Assembly: GCA_040772505.1 (NCBI GenBank)
Contig: JAXGYA010000003.1
Location: 371,131 to 435,130, forward strand
Origin: Mariniphaga sp040772505
GTDB taxonomy: Bacteria > Bacteroidota > Bacteroidia > Bacteroidales > Prolixibacteraceae
Direction of reading: 5' to 3'
DNA length: 64,000 nucleotides
Within the stretch, counting starts at the first letter, position 1. The number at the start of each line of letters is the position of its first letter. The position numbers and the translations under genes were made by a program. This document shows positions 9,470 to 18,611 of the stretch, one piece after another. The notes below the pieces were generated by a model that saw only the letters and a list, made by a program, of their open reading frames with translations, did no database searches and had not been told where the DNA came from.

Positions 9470-10759
9470 TCAATTGGGTTTAGAAATTTGATTCATTAAT
9501 TCACCAAGTAAACGGTTGCATTCATCTTTTATGGCAATACGTGCAATTTCCGGGGTGCTCTCCAACTTTCTTTCCGTTGGGAGAGGAGAGTAAACTCCTA
9601 CACGATTGGCTTGCTCAATTTTTGTTGTCCACTCCTCTATTAAATCATTCAGAAATGGGTCATCTCTACCTTCTTCAATCGCCAAAATTGTATTTGCCAA
9701 TATTCCCGCCGGTGAGGATTGCTGTGCTAATTGTTTTAAATCGGTCACTTCGGGTCTTATCTGAGTTTCTACACGTCGAACACTAATGATAGTGCCGGTT
9801 TCCAGCCGTTCTGCATGTTCTACAAAGGTTCTACTCCAGGCATCAATCTCTCTGGGGCGACTGTTTTTCCCAATAAGCGTTATGTGGTAAACCAACGAAA
9901 CTACTTCTTCCAATTCCGTTATCTTTTCTTCAGCGTCCTCTTTTAAACTATAAACTACTTTATTGCGAAGCTCATCTTCATTATCAATACCGGTAACGTC
10001 GATGGATATATTTTCGTAACGCACCGGCGACATCCCAATTTGTTCAACCTTTGGTTGCTGATTGGGCGTTACGGTAATTAATAGTGGTCCATGTATATCG
10101 GGTTCTTTTGCACTCAAAGCTTGTGGCGATCCTGTATACCAAACAAGTGGGCGGTCAGCTAATTGTTGTGGTTTGTGGATATGTCCCAATAGCCATAGCG
10201 CAATATCGGTATGGCGTAATTCGTCAAGGCGGATAGGTCCATAATGGCTGTTGTATGCATCAATGTCACCGTGCAAAAGACCGATGGTTTGATAGTTTGG
10301 ATTCAAGATGGAAGAATCCCAAGATAGCATGGCACTCTCTTCAACAAATCTTCTGGAAAATGACCAGCCAACAAATTGAATGGTATGATCGTTCTTTGTG
10401 AACTCTTGCACTTCCCAACTTTCATTTTGACCCAATAGATGCACATGGCGGTTGTTTCCTGTCTTAATTATTTGAGGCAACACATCAAAATCATGATTCC
10501 CGGCAACCAGATAAACCTTAATTCCCTCTTTTCCTAAACTATCAAATGCATCTTGCAATGGTCCATAGGCTTCAAAAAATCGATTGTCCCAATCGACAAT
10601 ATCTCCGCAAAGCACCAATACATCCACATGCTTGTCGATGCAGTAGTTTACAATTTTACTTAATGTGTGTTTTGTAGATGCATGATCTCCCGAAACGTCC
10701 GAAGATCGTTTGCCAAGATGTAAATCTGCTGTGGCTAAGATTTTAATACTTTTATCCAT
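9470..10759 (-). CDS. SbcD/YhaO-like metallophosphoesterase (DNA nuclease subunit)
   Basis: A 429-residue calcineurin-type phosphoesterase. All five metal-site motifs are visible in order: TADLHLGK (D-x-H), LVLCGDIVDWDN (G-D), LVAGNHDFD (GNHD), LLHGDID and LLGHIHKPQ (GHxH). This is the nuclease module of Mre11/SbcD proteins. It is followed by ~200 residues typical of the SbcD/YhaO capping region. Coupled with the downstream ATPase, the pair should form a double-strand-end or palindrome-cleaving complex. The transcript probably starts in the palindrome-rich spacer upstream, but no clear promoter was found. Confidence 0.9.
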   Translation of the reverse strand: MDKSIKILATADLHLGKRSSDVSGDHASTKHTLSKIVNYCIDKHVDVLVLCGDIVDWDNRFFEAYGPLQDAFDSLGKEGIKVYLVAGNHDFDVLPQIIKTGNNRHVHLLGQNESWEVQEFTKNDHTIQFVGWSFSRRFVEESAMLSWDSSILNPNYQTIGLLHGDIDAYNSHYGPIRLDELRHTDIALWLLGHIHKPQQLADRPLVWYTGSPQALSAKEPDIHGPLLITVTPNQQPKVEQIGMSPVRYENISIDVTGIDNEDELRNKVVYSLKEDAEEKITELEEVVSLVYHITLIGKNSRPREIDAWSRTFVEHAERLETGTIISVRRVETQIRPEVTDLKQLAQQSSPAGILANTILAIEEGRDDPFLNDLIEEWTTKIEQANRVGVYSPLPTERKLESTPEIARIAIKDECNRLLGELMNQISKPN

Positions 10760-10806
10760 TTTGGTCTTAATTTTTTCTATTTTCTACCCCTCGTTTGTCC
10801 TCCTAT

Positions 10807-10915
10807 CCCTCGTTTGCAACAAGAGGTTAGTGGTCTATTGTTTATAACAATAAAGATATTATTTTTTGCGTTACAAACGCAAAACCATGTCCCCCTCGTT
10901 GCAAACGAAGGGGGA
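10807..10915. repeat. Cluster of three palindromes upstream of the SbcDC-like operon
   Basis: Three hairpins lie in 110 bases. They are CCTCGTTTGCAACAAGAGG at 10808-10826; a perfect TTTTGCGTT-ACA-AACGCAAAA at 10864-10884; and CCCCCTCGTT-GCA-AACGAAGGGGG at 10891-10914. The first and third belong to the same sequence family as the element at 5955-5990. They separate the decayed region on the right from the nuclease operon and may be terminators or REP-like repeats. Confidence 0.55.
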
Positions 10916-10931
10916 GCAAACAATAAAACTC

Positions 10932-11141
10932 TCATATCAAATCTATATCAATATCACTACTCAGCTCTGCATAATTTCGAGCAGAGTTATAGGCTGTCTT
11001 CATTGTATCATTCATAGAGAATGTCTCCTGATTAGGCTCCAGCAACATGCTGATGAAACTTCCAAATAATTTTGTGGACGATAGGATTGAAAGTCCTATT
11101 GATGACCCTATAAATTGACTGCGTGTGATATTGCTTTTCAT
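10932..11141 (-). pseudogene. Remnant of M19 dipeptidase gene (N-terminus only)
   Basis: A 69-codon frame whose first ~53 residues are nearly the same as the start of the intact dipeptidase at 45363-46700: the ITRxQFIGSS leader, then NQETFxMNDTMKxAYN. After that the similarity stops abruptly and the frame runs into unrelated codons. More than 85% of the gene is missing. It lies directly after a hydrolase remnant, exactly as the intact dipeptidase follows the intact hydrolase, so this is a decayed copy of that junction. Confidence 0.8.
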
Positions 11142-11161
11142 GGTTTAATTTATTTTACTAT

Positions 11162-11513
11162 TTATTTTGAATTTAATTTTAACCACTGATTAAATAAAAT
11201 ATCCGGTGTTTTAGTGAATTCAACTGGCACAATCTTAAGTTGATCTCCTGCTTTGTTATACCGATAAGCCTCTTCTATTACTTTTAAATCTTTCGTAATT
11301 TCTTCATCGTTAATTTGTCCGTTAGCATCCGTCATCCCGGCGATTAAAAGTTTGTGCGGGAGCCAGGGTTGCAGCAAGGTCAGGCAGGTCATAACCGGTG
11401 AGTGCCCCCGCTACCAGACTATGGACAAACTTCGGGTCATAAAACCGATTCACAATAAAAGTTAGGTAAGAGGAAATCGCCAACATAGACAACATGGTGA
11501 TATCTGTACGCAA
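11162..11513 (-). pseudogene. Remnant of two-domain alpha/beta hydrolase (C-terminus, frameshifted)
   Basis: Two overlapping frames together match the last ~115 residues of the hydrolase at 46733-48940. One frame gives FIVNRFYDPKFVHSL and GYDLPDLAATLAP; the other gives LLIAGMTDANGQ and the tail ending near LFNQW. One inserted base at about 11362 separates them. The 5' 85% of the gene is absent. Synteny with the dipeptidase remnant is retained (20-bp spacer, 32 bp in the intact locus). Confidence 0.8.
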
Positions 11514-12133
11514 ATGTACCGAACCAACTTCAAAGGTGAAAGAAATTTACGATATGATGGGATATAAATATGTGCCATTCTACCGTAAAAAATCCCTGCC
11601 TTGCCGGCAGGCAGGCGTAGTCCCCCTGTTGAAATTTTCAAAATTGATACTTCTTAATATCAGAAAGTTACAGGGGTGCCCCTGCAATGTGGGTTAATAA
11701 CAAGGTGATAGCATTGTTCTAATAACTGTTTTTATTCTTTATACCTTTTTTGGCGTACAGGCGAGCATTTTGAAATCAGACACGCTTCAATCGTCATATT
11801 GTGACCGGTTTGTCTGGTGGTTTTGTAGCCCTGCCATTTCCCTCTGGAATATGCAGTTGAAACTGGTGTTAATTCTTCCATGGGGTCGGCTGTTGGCGTC
11901 CGAAAGATTGATTTAGCCAGTTGGTTTCTGTCCAGCATTCGTTTGCAGTACTGTTTATTTTTCCTCGGTTTATTCTGAAATTTCTATTCCCCATTGTTTT
12001 TATTACAACGCCGGGCAAACCACCAGCGTTTTTTAAACCTGAAGATTTTCTTTTTCAATTTTATGAAATTCCGGAAGTTTTTCATGAAATTTTTTTCAAC
12101 AGCTTTAAAGATGGAGTTTGAAGTTACTATCTG
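11514..12133. other. Gene-free stretch with unrecognised coding-like fragments
   Basis: No intact gene is seen in these 620 bases. A 68-codon minus-strand frame (11732-11938) and a plus-strand frame around 11520-11590 (KVKEIYDMMGYKYVPFYRKKS) look protein-like but match nothing I recognise. With the adjacent remnants, this stretch reads as debris. Confidence 0.4.
11595..11615. repeat. CCTGCC-type palindrome
   Basis: The sequence CCTGCCTTGCCGGCAGGCAGG contains a GCCGGC centre and CTGCC/GGCAG arms. Palindromes of this type are dispersed in Bacteroidota genomes. Only one copy is seen in this window, inside the gene-free debris. Confidence 0.5.
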
Positions 12134-14500
12134 TTAAATACTAAAGAAATATGATATTTTTAATACTATCGTACGATTTTTAAATTCAAGGTGCTTGTTC
12201 AAATCAGAATTTGAGCTGTTAAACCAAGCTTCGTTATAGGCCAGATAAAGAAAACTTCCTGGACGGTATTCCCAACTGAGCAGTCCGCTAAGCAAATAAT
12301 CGTTGTGAATTTGCTTTTGCTCATAGTATGTTGTTCCAAATATTCCCTGTGCGTGCACACGGATAAAAAAGTCTTTTGTAAACATCCATGTGGAATTGGA
12401 CGATAATTTATAGTGCCTCCCATCGGCCTCATTATCATCATCGCAGGTTTTTGTATAACCGCCCTGTAATTTGATTAAAACATTATGGCTCAGGCGGCCT
12501 TCACCGTCAACCGAAAAACTTCTCTGACTGCCCACATACTTTTGGTCAAAATTGTAAAAGGTTCCGCCCGAAGCCAAGAATTTTCCGGCAAATTTGGCAC
12601 CTAAACTAAGTGGCCTGGTAGAATAAACCATCTCGAAAAAATCTCCGGTATAATTCCCGGTCAACTCGGTGGCAGAAAAGTATTTGTATTGGGTGGATAT
12701 CGACATTTCATTGATGAGGCTTACGGTTACATCCGCACCAACCTGGAAGTTATTAGCTTCTCTTATCCCGCCGCTAATAGTCCGTTTTTCGCTTTCGCTT
12801 TGAATGGTTGTTCCAAATTTCTTATCGGGAATAAATTCCGGGTACCTTTCAAGCCATGTATCAATGTACCGTGTTGTAAACAAGTTCCGGTTATATTCAT
12901 ATTCCAGATTAGCTATTATTCTACGGACATGGTATTTATTTATGCGGGGGCTCGTGCGGACAAGGACAAGTCCTTTGTTCCAGCCTCGATCGGGTTCTTT
13001 CTGGATATAACCGATCCGGTTGATTTCAAATGCAGGTTCCACCCGGTCGAAATTAAATTTTGCTCCCCACAAATCACCGGTGCGAGTATAAGATAGGTTA
13101 TAGGCTCTATTCCGGTCGTACTCTTTTTCGGTAGAACCTGAAGCCACCTGAAAATCAACTAAATCGTTGTCGCTAAACATAAAGTTTCCGTCAACCCCAA
13201 CAATCCGGTTATAATAATCAGGCTCTTCTTTAGTTGCAGCCAAAATCCCTAAGCTTCCGGAACCTAAAATGTCTTTTTTGACCCTCACTACACCGAACGT
13301 TGCTTCTTCGGCATTTTGCATCGAACTGGAAAAAAAGGATTCCCCGGTCAGGTTCCCCAGCATTCCAAATTCAATTCCATGCGATAGTTTCCCGGTCATT
13401 TTTACACCGCAAAGAATATCGCCTTTTGCACCGATACGCCGGCTGTAAAACAGTTCCAATGGTGTATTAAAAATATTTATCCGCTCGGTAAAAAACGGGC
13501 GAAGTTCTTTGAAACGCGTTGGGAACCGGGTCAGGTTAATTTCGAAAACATCGGCATCTACCTGGGCAAAATCCGGGTTGAGGGTGAAATCAGCAGTCAG
13601 GTTTGGCGTTGGGCTATAACGGATATCTCCTCCTATGCTGAATGTACTTGAATGTCCGATGTCCATTGTTTTGGTGGTACCGGTTACCCCATAAGGCCTG
13701 AATTCAAAAGTCCTGCCCGAACTGATAGTATTAATATTTTCGATATTGCCCATTTGAGACATACGTGTGGTATTGTCCCATTCGGGCAAATGGGGTTTCC
13801 ATTGCCCCCGGGAAGCATCTTTTGAGATGTTCCGCATAATGTTAAAACCCCAGGTTTGGTAGGTTTTGTTGGAATACCTGAAATTAAAAAAGGGGATTTT
13901 GACTTCCGCGTACCAACCGTTTTCATCCACCGTACCTTCGGAATACCATATCCCGTTCCAGTTCTGATCACGCTTTACGTCATCATACCGGAGTTCGTCG
14001 GCCTGAACACCCGTTGGGGACACCACAAACTTATAACCCGTCCGGTGATCATGGTAGCTGTCAAAGAACAGCATCAGGTGATCCGGAGCAGAAGTACCCC
14101 TGGGTGATAGCTGCCGGACAATTTTATCGGGTTCCGAATCCCAGCACCAAACCCCTATGTACAGATTTTCATCGTCGTACAAAATGGCAAATTCGGTTTC
14201 TTCGCTCATGGGTACTAATGGGAAGGGTTCTTTTTCAAGGAGTCCGCTGCCGCGTTCAACCTTTTTCCATGCAGGTTCGTTTAATTGGCCATCCACAATA
14301 ATTTCTTCCCCGGATGGGGGCAAACGATAGGCATGGACGGTATAATTTTCTTTGGCAGTGTCGTTCACCAATGCCCTGATTGAGTCGAAATAGGCTGGTG
14401 AAAACTGACTGTAGTCCACAGTTCTTTGTCCGTTTGCATTTAAACAAGCTACAAGCAAGTTTGCTAAAAAAAATAAAACATTTATAAAGCGGACATTCAT
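12134..14500 (-). CDS. DUF5916 protein: CBM9-like domain plus outer-membrane barrel
   Basis: A 788-residue exported protein; the signal peptide ends near ANGQ. Residues ~55-240 form a CBM9-like beta-sandwich (IIVDGQLNEPAWKKVERG, then LYIGVWCWDSEPDKI and WYAEVKIPFFNFRY). The remaining ~500 residues are alternating beta-strands ending in an aromatic C-terminus (VLKISYFFSI), the pattern of an outer-membrane barrel. DUF5916 proteins are widespread in Bacteroidota and occur near glycan and peptide degradation genes; no activity is established. It is the last gene of the long minus-strand run, 226 bp after nagB. A carbohydrate-binding surface role is inference. Confidence 0.85.
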   Translation of the reverse strand: MNVRFINVLFFLANLLVACLNANGQRTVDYSQFSPAYFDSIRALVNDTAKENYTVHAYRLPPSGEEIIVDGQLNEPAWKKVERGSGLLEKEPFPLVPMSEETEFAILYDDENLYIGVWCWDSEPDKIVRQLSPRGTSAPDHLMLFFDSYHDHRTGYKFVVSPTGVQADELRYDDVKRDQNWNGIWYSEGTVDENGWYAEVKIPFFNFRYSNKTYQTWGFNIMRNISKDASRGQWKPHLPEWDNTTRMSQMGNIENINTISSGRTFEFRPYGVTGTTKTMDIGHSSTFSIGGDIRYSPTPNLTADFTLNPDFAQVDADVFEINLTRFPTRFKELRPFFTERINIFNTPLELFYSRRIGAKGDILCGVKMTGKLSHGIEFGMLGNLTGESFFSSSMQNAEEATFGVVRVKKDILGSGSLGILAATKEEPDYYNRIVGVDGNFMFSDNDLVDFQVASGSTEKEYDRNRAYNLSYTRTGDLWGAKFNFDRVEPAFEINRIGYIQKEPDRGWNKGLVLVRTSPRINKYHVRRIIANLEYEYNRNLFTTRYIDTWLERYPEFIPDKKFGTTIQSESEKRTISGGIREANNFQVGADVTVSLINEMSISTQYKYFSATELTGNYTGDFFEMVYSTRPLSLGAKFAGKFLASGGTFYNFDQKYVGSQRSFSVDGEGRLSHNVLIKLQGGYTKTCDDDNEADGRHYKLSSNSTWMFTKDFFIRVHAQGIFGTTYYEQKQIHNDYLLSGLLSWEYRPGSFLYLAYNEAWFNSSNSDLNKHLEFKNRTIVLKISYFFSI

Positions 14501-14726
14501 TTTCTTTATTCAGTAATCTTACTTTTCTTTTTAATGTGAATCAAGGGCTAAAATATTAAATAAATACCAACTTTAAACTCCGTATTTCTTGCCATTGCCA
14601 TTTCTACTCCTCTTCTGATTTAGCAAAAGCCAACCAAAGTGGCAACGGGCAATGACAATGTTCAGAGCATGAAAATAATTAATCATGCCAATGTCAGCAA
14701 TACTGATTTTTTAGTTCTTCATCTTT

Positions 14727-15494
14727 TTATTCGTTAAGTTTCGCTGCTGAACCTTGGTCGAGGTACAAAATGGTATCCGGGTGCGTTCGCAAAATGGTAG
14801 CGGGGCAAGTAGTTGATATTTCTGCGTTTATGGTATTGTACACGGCTTCTGCCTTCCGCTCGTTGGGAACTACGCAACTAATGTGTTTACAGCCCATAAT
14901 TGCCGGAATGGTAAGCGTTAGTGCATGAGTTGGTACATCATCGAACGTGGGAAACCAGCCTTCTCCGAGTTGTTGCTTGCGGCAACCTTCGTCCAGCTCC
15001 ACCACTTTCACCAATTTTGTATCGTTGAAGTCGGCCACGGGTGGGTCGTTAAATGCAATGTGACCGTTTTCGCCAATACCGATACAGGCAACATCCACCG
15101 GGTGCGCCTCCAATAATTCTGAATAGCGTCGCACTTCGGCTTCTATATCCGCAGCATCGCCATTAACATAATGCACCGCTTTGGGTTGAACTTTTTCGAT
15201 GATGCGCTCTTTCAAATATTTCCTGAAGCTGGCCGGATGCGTTTCGGGCAATCCTTTGTATTCATCGAGATGAAAAACGGTGATTTTTTTTCAGTCGATG
15301 TCGTGCGTTTGTAGCGCCTCCAAAAACTGAAACTGTGAAGCACCGGTTGCCAGAATCAAATTGGTAAAGCCTTTTTCACTGATCGAACGGTTCAGCAATG
15401 CAGCTACGTTAGCGGCAGCCGCTTTACCCAAATTGTCTGGGGTTTCATAAATTTCAACCTGTAATTTTTCTTTTTGAAATTGTTTTTTATTCAT
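14727..15494 (-). pseudogene. nagB: Glucosamine-6-phosphate deaminase with in-frame TGA
   Basis: Read through, the frame gives a 255-residue NagB/6-phosphogluconolactonase-fold protein. It has the HLDEY catalytic Asp, the GIGENGHIAFNDPP motif and the C-terminal ILRTHPDTILYLD. Everything is in one frame except a TGA at 15291-15293, between THDID and KKITVFHLDEY. Relatives normally have Trp (TGG) there, so a single G-to-A change explains it. As written, only a 67-residue N-terminal piece would be made; an internal restart at 15251 would lack the active-site loop. NagB would convert GlcN-6-P to Fru-6-P and ammonia in the cytosol. It lies 25 bp downstream of the Nramp-like gene. Confidence 0.88.
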
Positions 15495-15519
15495 GTTTGC
15501 AATGTTTTATATCCTCTAA

Positions 15520-16782
15520 TTAAAATAATTCTGTTATAGCAAACCAACTGGTGACAAACGAAAAAAGCACTACCGCAAAAATGCCAATATTCTCACGCAT
15601 GCCGGCTTTGTGACTTCCCATCAGCGTCTGCCGGTTTATGAGCAGCAGAACGGGAATGGCCACCGCTGGAAGGATAACGGCCTGAAATGCCTGCGAGAAT
15701 ACCATGAGTGCTGGTGGACGCTGTTCAAGGAACACTGTGCCGAAAGTGAACAGCATGGCCACAAAAATAAGAATCCGCGATTGGGTAGAATGTGTATTCC
15801 GAGGTTTCCCGGTGTAGTCAGCAATCAGCCAGGGTGCAATCAGCACAATGGGAAAGATGGTGGATAATCCTGCACCCACAATTCCCAGAATAAGGATAAA
15901 TGCCGCAGCGTTTCCGCCGATGGGTTCAAAAAGGTGAATCATTTCGACTGTGTTATCAAGTCTTAGTCCCATTACATGCAGTGTGCCGGCTGCCACAGCC
16001 ATAATCACTCCGCTCAGAAACAACATCATTGCTGCCGATACGAAAGCGTCTTTTTTTTCCTCTTTCAGGTTTTTAATGCCCCAGCCTTTTTCGGCCACCA
16101 CCGTACTGCGCATAATGAATACCGCAGCAGAACAGGTGGTTCCGGCAATTGCAGCCACAAGCCCCATGGCGCCGGGCGTGTCAGGTATTCCGGGTACCAG
16201 ACCTTTGGCGATAACTGACCAATCGGGGCTAACCATAAAAAATACCACGATAAAGGAAAGCCCCATAAAGATTACGAAGAAAGTAAGTACCTTTTCGAAG
16301 GTTTTATACTGGCCAAACCACAAAAGCAGATATAGTCCGGCGGCCAGTACAAGGATGATCCAGCCGCGACCTACAATCCGTTCATTGAAAAGCAGCCGGA
16401 TGGCCTCCTGAACCAGGTCAGCCACAATGCCCATTACGCCCATGAGCGCCAGCAGTTCACCAATTATCAGTGCAATCAGAATGTACAGCGCCAGTAGCCA
16501 TCCGTATTTGAATTCGTGCTTGATGTTGTTCAGGGCAGTTTTCCCCGAGACAAGGGTTACTTTTCCGTAGGCCACCATGAGTATAAACGTGAAAATGCAG
16601 GACAACACAAGGGCCCAAAACAGTTCCATGCCGTGCTCGGCACCCGTTTTGGCCATGGTGGTAATGCTTCCGGTTCCAATGTTGTAGCCAATAAGAAACA
16701 GCCCCGGACCGACTGCAGCAAGGGCGATGGCTATTTTTTTGTAGGTTTTATTCATATTTTTTTTAAAAGTGCCAAATTTCAA
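15520..16782 (-). CDS. Divergent Nramp-family membrane transporter
   Basis: A 420-residue polytopic inner-membrane protein with ~11 helices; the ATG at 16755 (MNKTYKK) is a more usual start. The first helix opens GPGLFLIGYNIGTGS, aligned with the Nramp GPG-x-DPGN segment, but DPGN is replaced. Helix 6 (IAGTTCSAAVFIMRST) lacks the MPHN motif. Both are direct metal-coordinating elements in true Mn/Fe carriers, so transport of another ion or a small solute is more likely. It sits next to nagB in the catabolic gene run; a role in importing a breakdown product is inference. Confidence 0.8.
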   Translation of the reverse strand: MKFGTFKKNMNKTYKKIAIALAAVGPGLFLIGYNIGTGSITTMAKTGAEHGMELFWALVLSCIFTFILMVAYGKVTLVSGKTALNNIKHEFKYGWLLALYILIALIIGELLALMGVMGIVADLVQEAIRLLFNERIVGRGWIILVLAAGLYLLLWFGQYKTFEKVLTFFVIFMGLSFIVVFFMVSPDWSVIAKGLVPGIPDTPGAMGLVAAIAGTTCSAAVFIMRSTVVAEKGWGIKNLKEEKKDAFVSAAMMLFLSGVIMAVAAGTLHVMGLRLDNTVEMIHLFEPIGGNAAAFILILGIVGAGLSTIFPIVLIAPWLIADYTGKPRNTHSTQSRILIFVAMLFTFGTVFLEQRPPALMVFSQAFQAVILPAVAIPVLLLINRQTLMGSHKAGMRENIGIFAVVLFSFVTSWFAITELF

Positions 16783-16846
16783 ATAAGTTCCAATTATTCA
16801 ATTGATTAAATCCCAAACTTCGAAATAAATTGAAAATAAAGTTTAG

Positions 16847-17130
16847 TTATTCAGATTTACTAATTATGGATGAGAATATTTTTTTCAAATCAACTGCTTC
16901 ATCGTATATTGGTTTTCCTTCCTCAACTACATCTTCTTGAATCATAGTAGTTTGTTTTTTGATAATTGATTTTTGAAATTTGTTATTTATTTGTCTATTT
17001 ATTATTGTTGTTTGGAATTTTTATAAACCATATTCCCCGTTTGATAATGGATTTCTTCTTCCATTTGCTGTGCATAAACTTCATGCAAAAAGAGAGAAAA
17101 GATTAGTGTTACTACTGACCGAATGAGCAT
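16847..17130 (-). other. Two short coding-like frames, probably remnant of a small secreted protein
   Basis: In the 404-base gap between two genes, an ATG at 17130 opens a 42-codon frame (stop 17002) with a good signal peptide, SVVTLIFSLFLHEVYAQQ. A second 32-codon frame runs from 16945 to 16847 (MIQEDVVEEGKP and so on). They are in different frames and could be one small gene broken by a frameshift. No family is recognised. Confidence 0.3.
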
Positions 17131-17186
17131 AAAGTTGTAATTTTTTTAAGAGACATATTTCAATATATTAATGATTGGTTTTTATC

Positions 17187-18461
17187 TTATTTCAACCACC
17201 TGTCAAACCATTCGAACGCTTCAGCCTGCATCTCCCTGCTGAACCTGTGCCCACCAGGATAAAATGAGCCTTTGTAACGTTCAGGTGCTTTTGCTTTTTC
17301 ATATACTTCCTGAAGAATCTTATCTGCCTCCTGCATACCGGTAAGTGTAAAAAGCCCGTCCTGCTCGGAGTTTAATACCAGTGTCGGAGATGGGACATTC
17401 ATACCCAAGATTTCGGGGAAATCCAGTTCTTTGGGCAGCACAGGAGCAAATGTCATCCAGGTATGGGTGTGCGATTTATTGAGCATAAAATCTTCCCAGG
17501 TAGTCATAAGCCCCACACAAACAGAGCATTTAATCCTTGAATCCAGTCCGCCGATAAATACCGTTCTCATCCCTCCGCCCGAAAGACCGCCACACCCAAT
17601 TTTATCTGCATCCACATCCTCCCGCGAACATAGAATATCGAGCGCCTTCAAATCTTCCGCCATCCACACGCCCGGCCATGTTGTCCCGGCACAAAAAAGC
17701 GATTTGGCCATGATGTCTTCATGCCAGGCAGCCCAACCGTTGTAAGCATTTATGTTATCCATGCTTTCAGGATTATTGTCATTTAATCCCTGCCGTAAAT
17801 GCTCAGGTACATCCTGTAGCATTACCCGGCGACTGGCAAAGGGAAAAGCATCGGACACAAGGACTACGTACCCTCTTTTAGCCACTTCGTTTGCCCATGC
17901 AAAACCGTCATAATATTGCTGTTGGGAATCTGCAACATGGGGATGCTGTGAATCACTGGTTCTGGTTATTTTTCGTTTCCCAAAATATTTATCCGCCCCA
18001 TGATGATGAAAAGCAAGGATACCCGGCAAGGGGCCGGTTGCATTCGCAGGTTTCAACACAATTGCTTCTGCTGGCCTTCCATAAGGTAGGCCCCAGCTAA
18101 TTTCCTCCACCTGTAAACCATCGTATAGATATTCTTTGTGAATCGTTACTTTAGGGATTCCTCCAATATCCGGCATAGAAATCCTCTCCAGAACTTTTTC
18201 TTTGGCTGCTTTCCGCCAGGGTTCAATTTCTTTCCATTCTTTTCTCCGGAACGAAAGGGTGGGCAAGTTTTTCTTCATGGATTTGGCAGCCCAGTCACCA
18301 TATGCGCCAATAAGGTTGGTACCATCATCAACTCCAGATTTCCCAAAACCGGAAGGAACTATGGGTCCCACAACTGCATTGGAAGCCGATGCCTCTTTCA
18401 GCGCAAGCCCGCAAAGACCGGCAGAAGTAATATGCATAAACTTTCTTCTTGAATAGTGCAT
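17187..18461 (-). CDS. Tat-exported single-domain alpha/beta hydrolase (acetyl esterase-like)
   Basis: A 424-residue protein with a twin-arginine leader (SRRKFMHITSAGLCGLAL). The alpha/beta-hydrolase triad is visible: Ser in GCGGLSGGGM (~291), Asp in LNSEQDGLF (~365) and His in YPGGHRFS (~404). The family (dienelactone hydrolase/acetylxylan-esterase-like) removes acyl groups from sugars or cleaves small esters. Unlike the other esterases here it has no second domain and uses Tat rather than Sec export, so it is a separate branch. It lies 150 bp downstream of a two-domain hydrolase gene. Confidence 0.82.
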   Translation of the reverse strand: MHYSRRKFMHITSAGLCGLALKEASASNAVVGPIVPSGFGKSGVDDGTNLIGAYGDWAAKSMKKNLPTLSFRRKEWKEIEPWRKAAKEKVLERISMPDIGGIPKVTIHKEYLYDGLQVEEISWGLPYGRPAEAIVLKPANATGPLPGILAFHHHGADKYFGKRKITRTSDSQHPHVADSQQQYYDGFAWANEVAKRGYVVLVSDAFPFASRRVMLQDVPEHLRQGLNDNNPESMDNINAYNGWAAWHEDIMAKSLFCAGTTWPGVWMAEDLKALDILCSREDVDADKIGCGGLSGGGMRTVFIGGLDSRIKCSVCVGLMTTWEDFMLNKSHTHTWMTFAPVLPKELDFPEILGMNVPSPTLVLNSEQDGLFTLTGMQEADKILQEVYEKAKAPERYKGSFYPGGHRFSREMQAEAFEWFDRWLK

Positions 18462-18611
18462 GTCATTAAATTTTTGATTTGGATTATTTTTCTTTTTTCA
18501 TCATGACCCCACCAATTCCAATTGGTTGGATAATTTATAAGATCAGGAATTTTCATTGGTTTGATCCTATTTGTCTTTGAAATATTTGAGTTGTAATTAT
18601 TCGTATTTATT

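Noticed and set aside
6004..10759. SbcDC-like pair as a phage-defence system
   Set aside because: Nuclease/SMC-ATPase pairs occur in defence, but nothing else in the neighbourhood (no additional effector, toxin or restriction gene) supports it over DNA repair.
14589..14658. Inverted repeat TTGCCATTGCC / GGCAATGACAA as terminator
   Set aside because: Arms are 48 bases apart with a mismatch and no T-run follows; too weak to call.
15291..15293. Selenocysteine or recoded TGA in nagB
   Set aside because: No SECIS-like context was evident, and relatives have Trp here; a point mutation or read error is simpler.
15950..16411. 153-codon plus-strand frame over the Nramp-like gene
   Set aside because: Antisense shadow of membrane-helix codons; composition reflects the real gene on the other strand.
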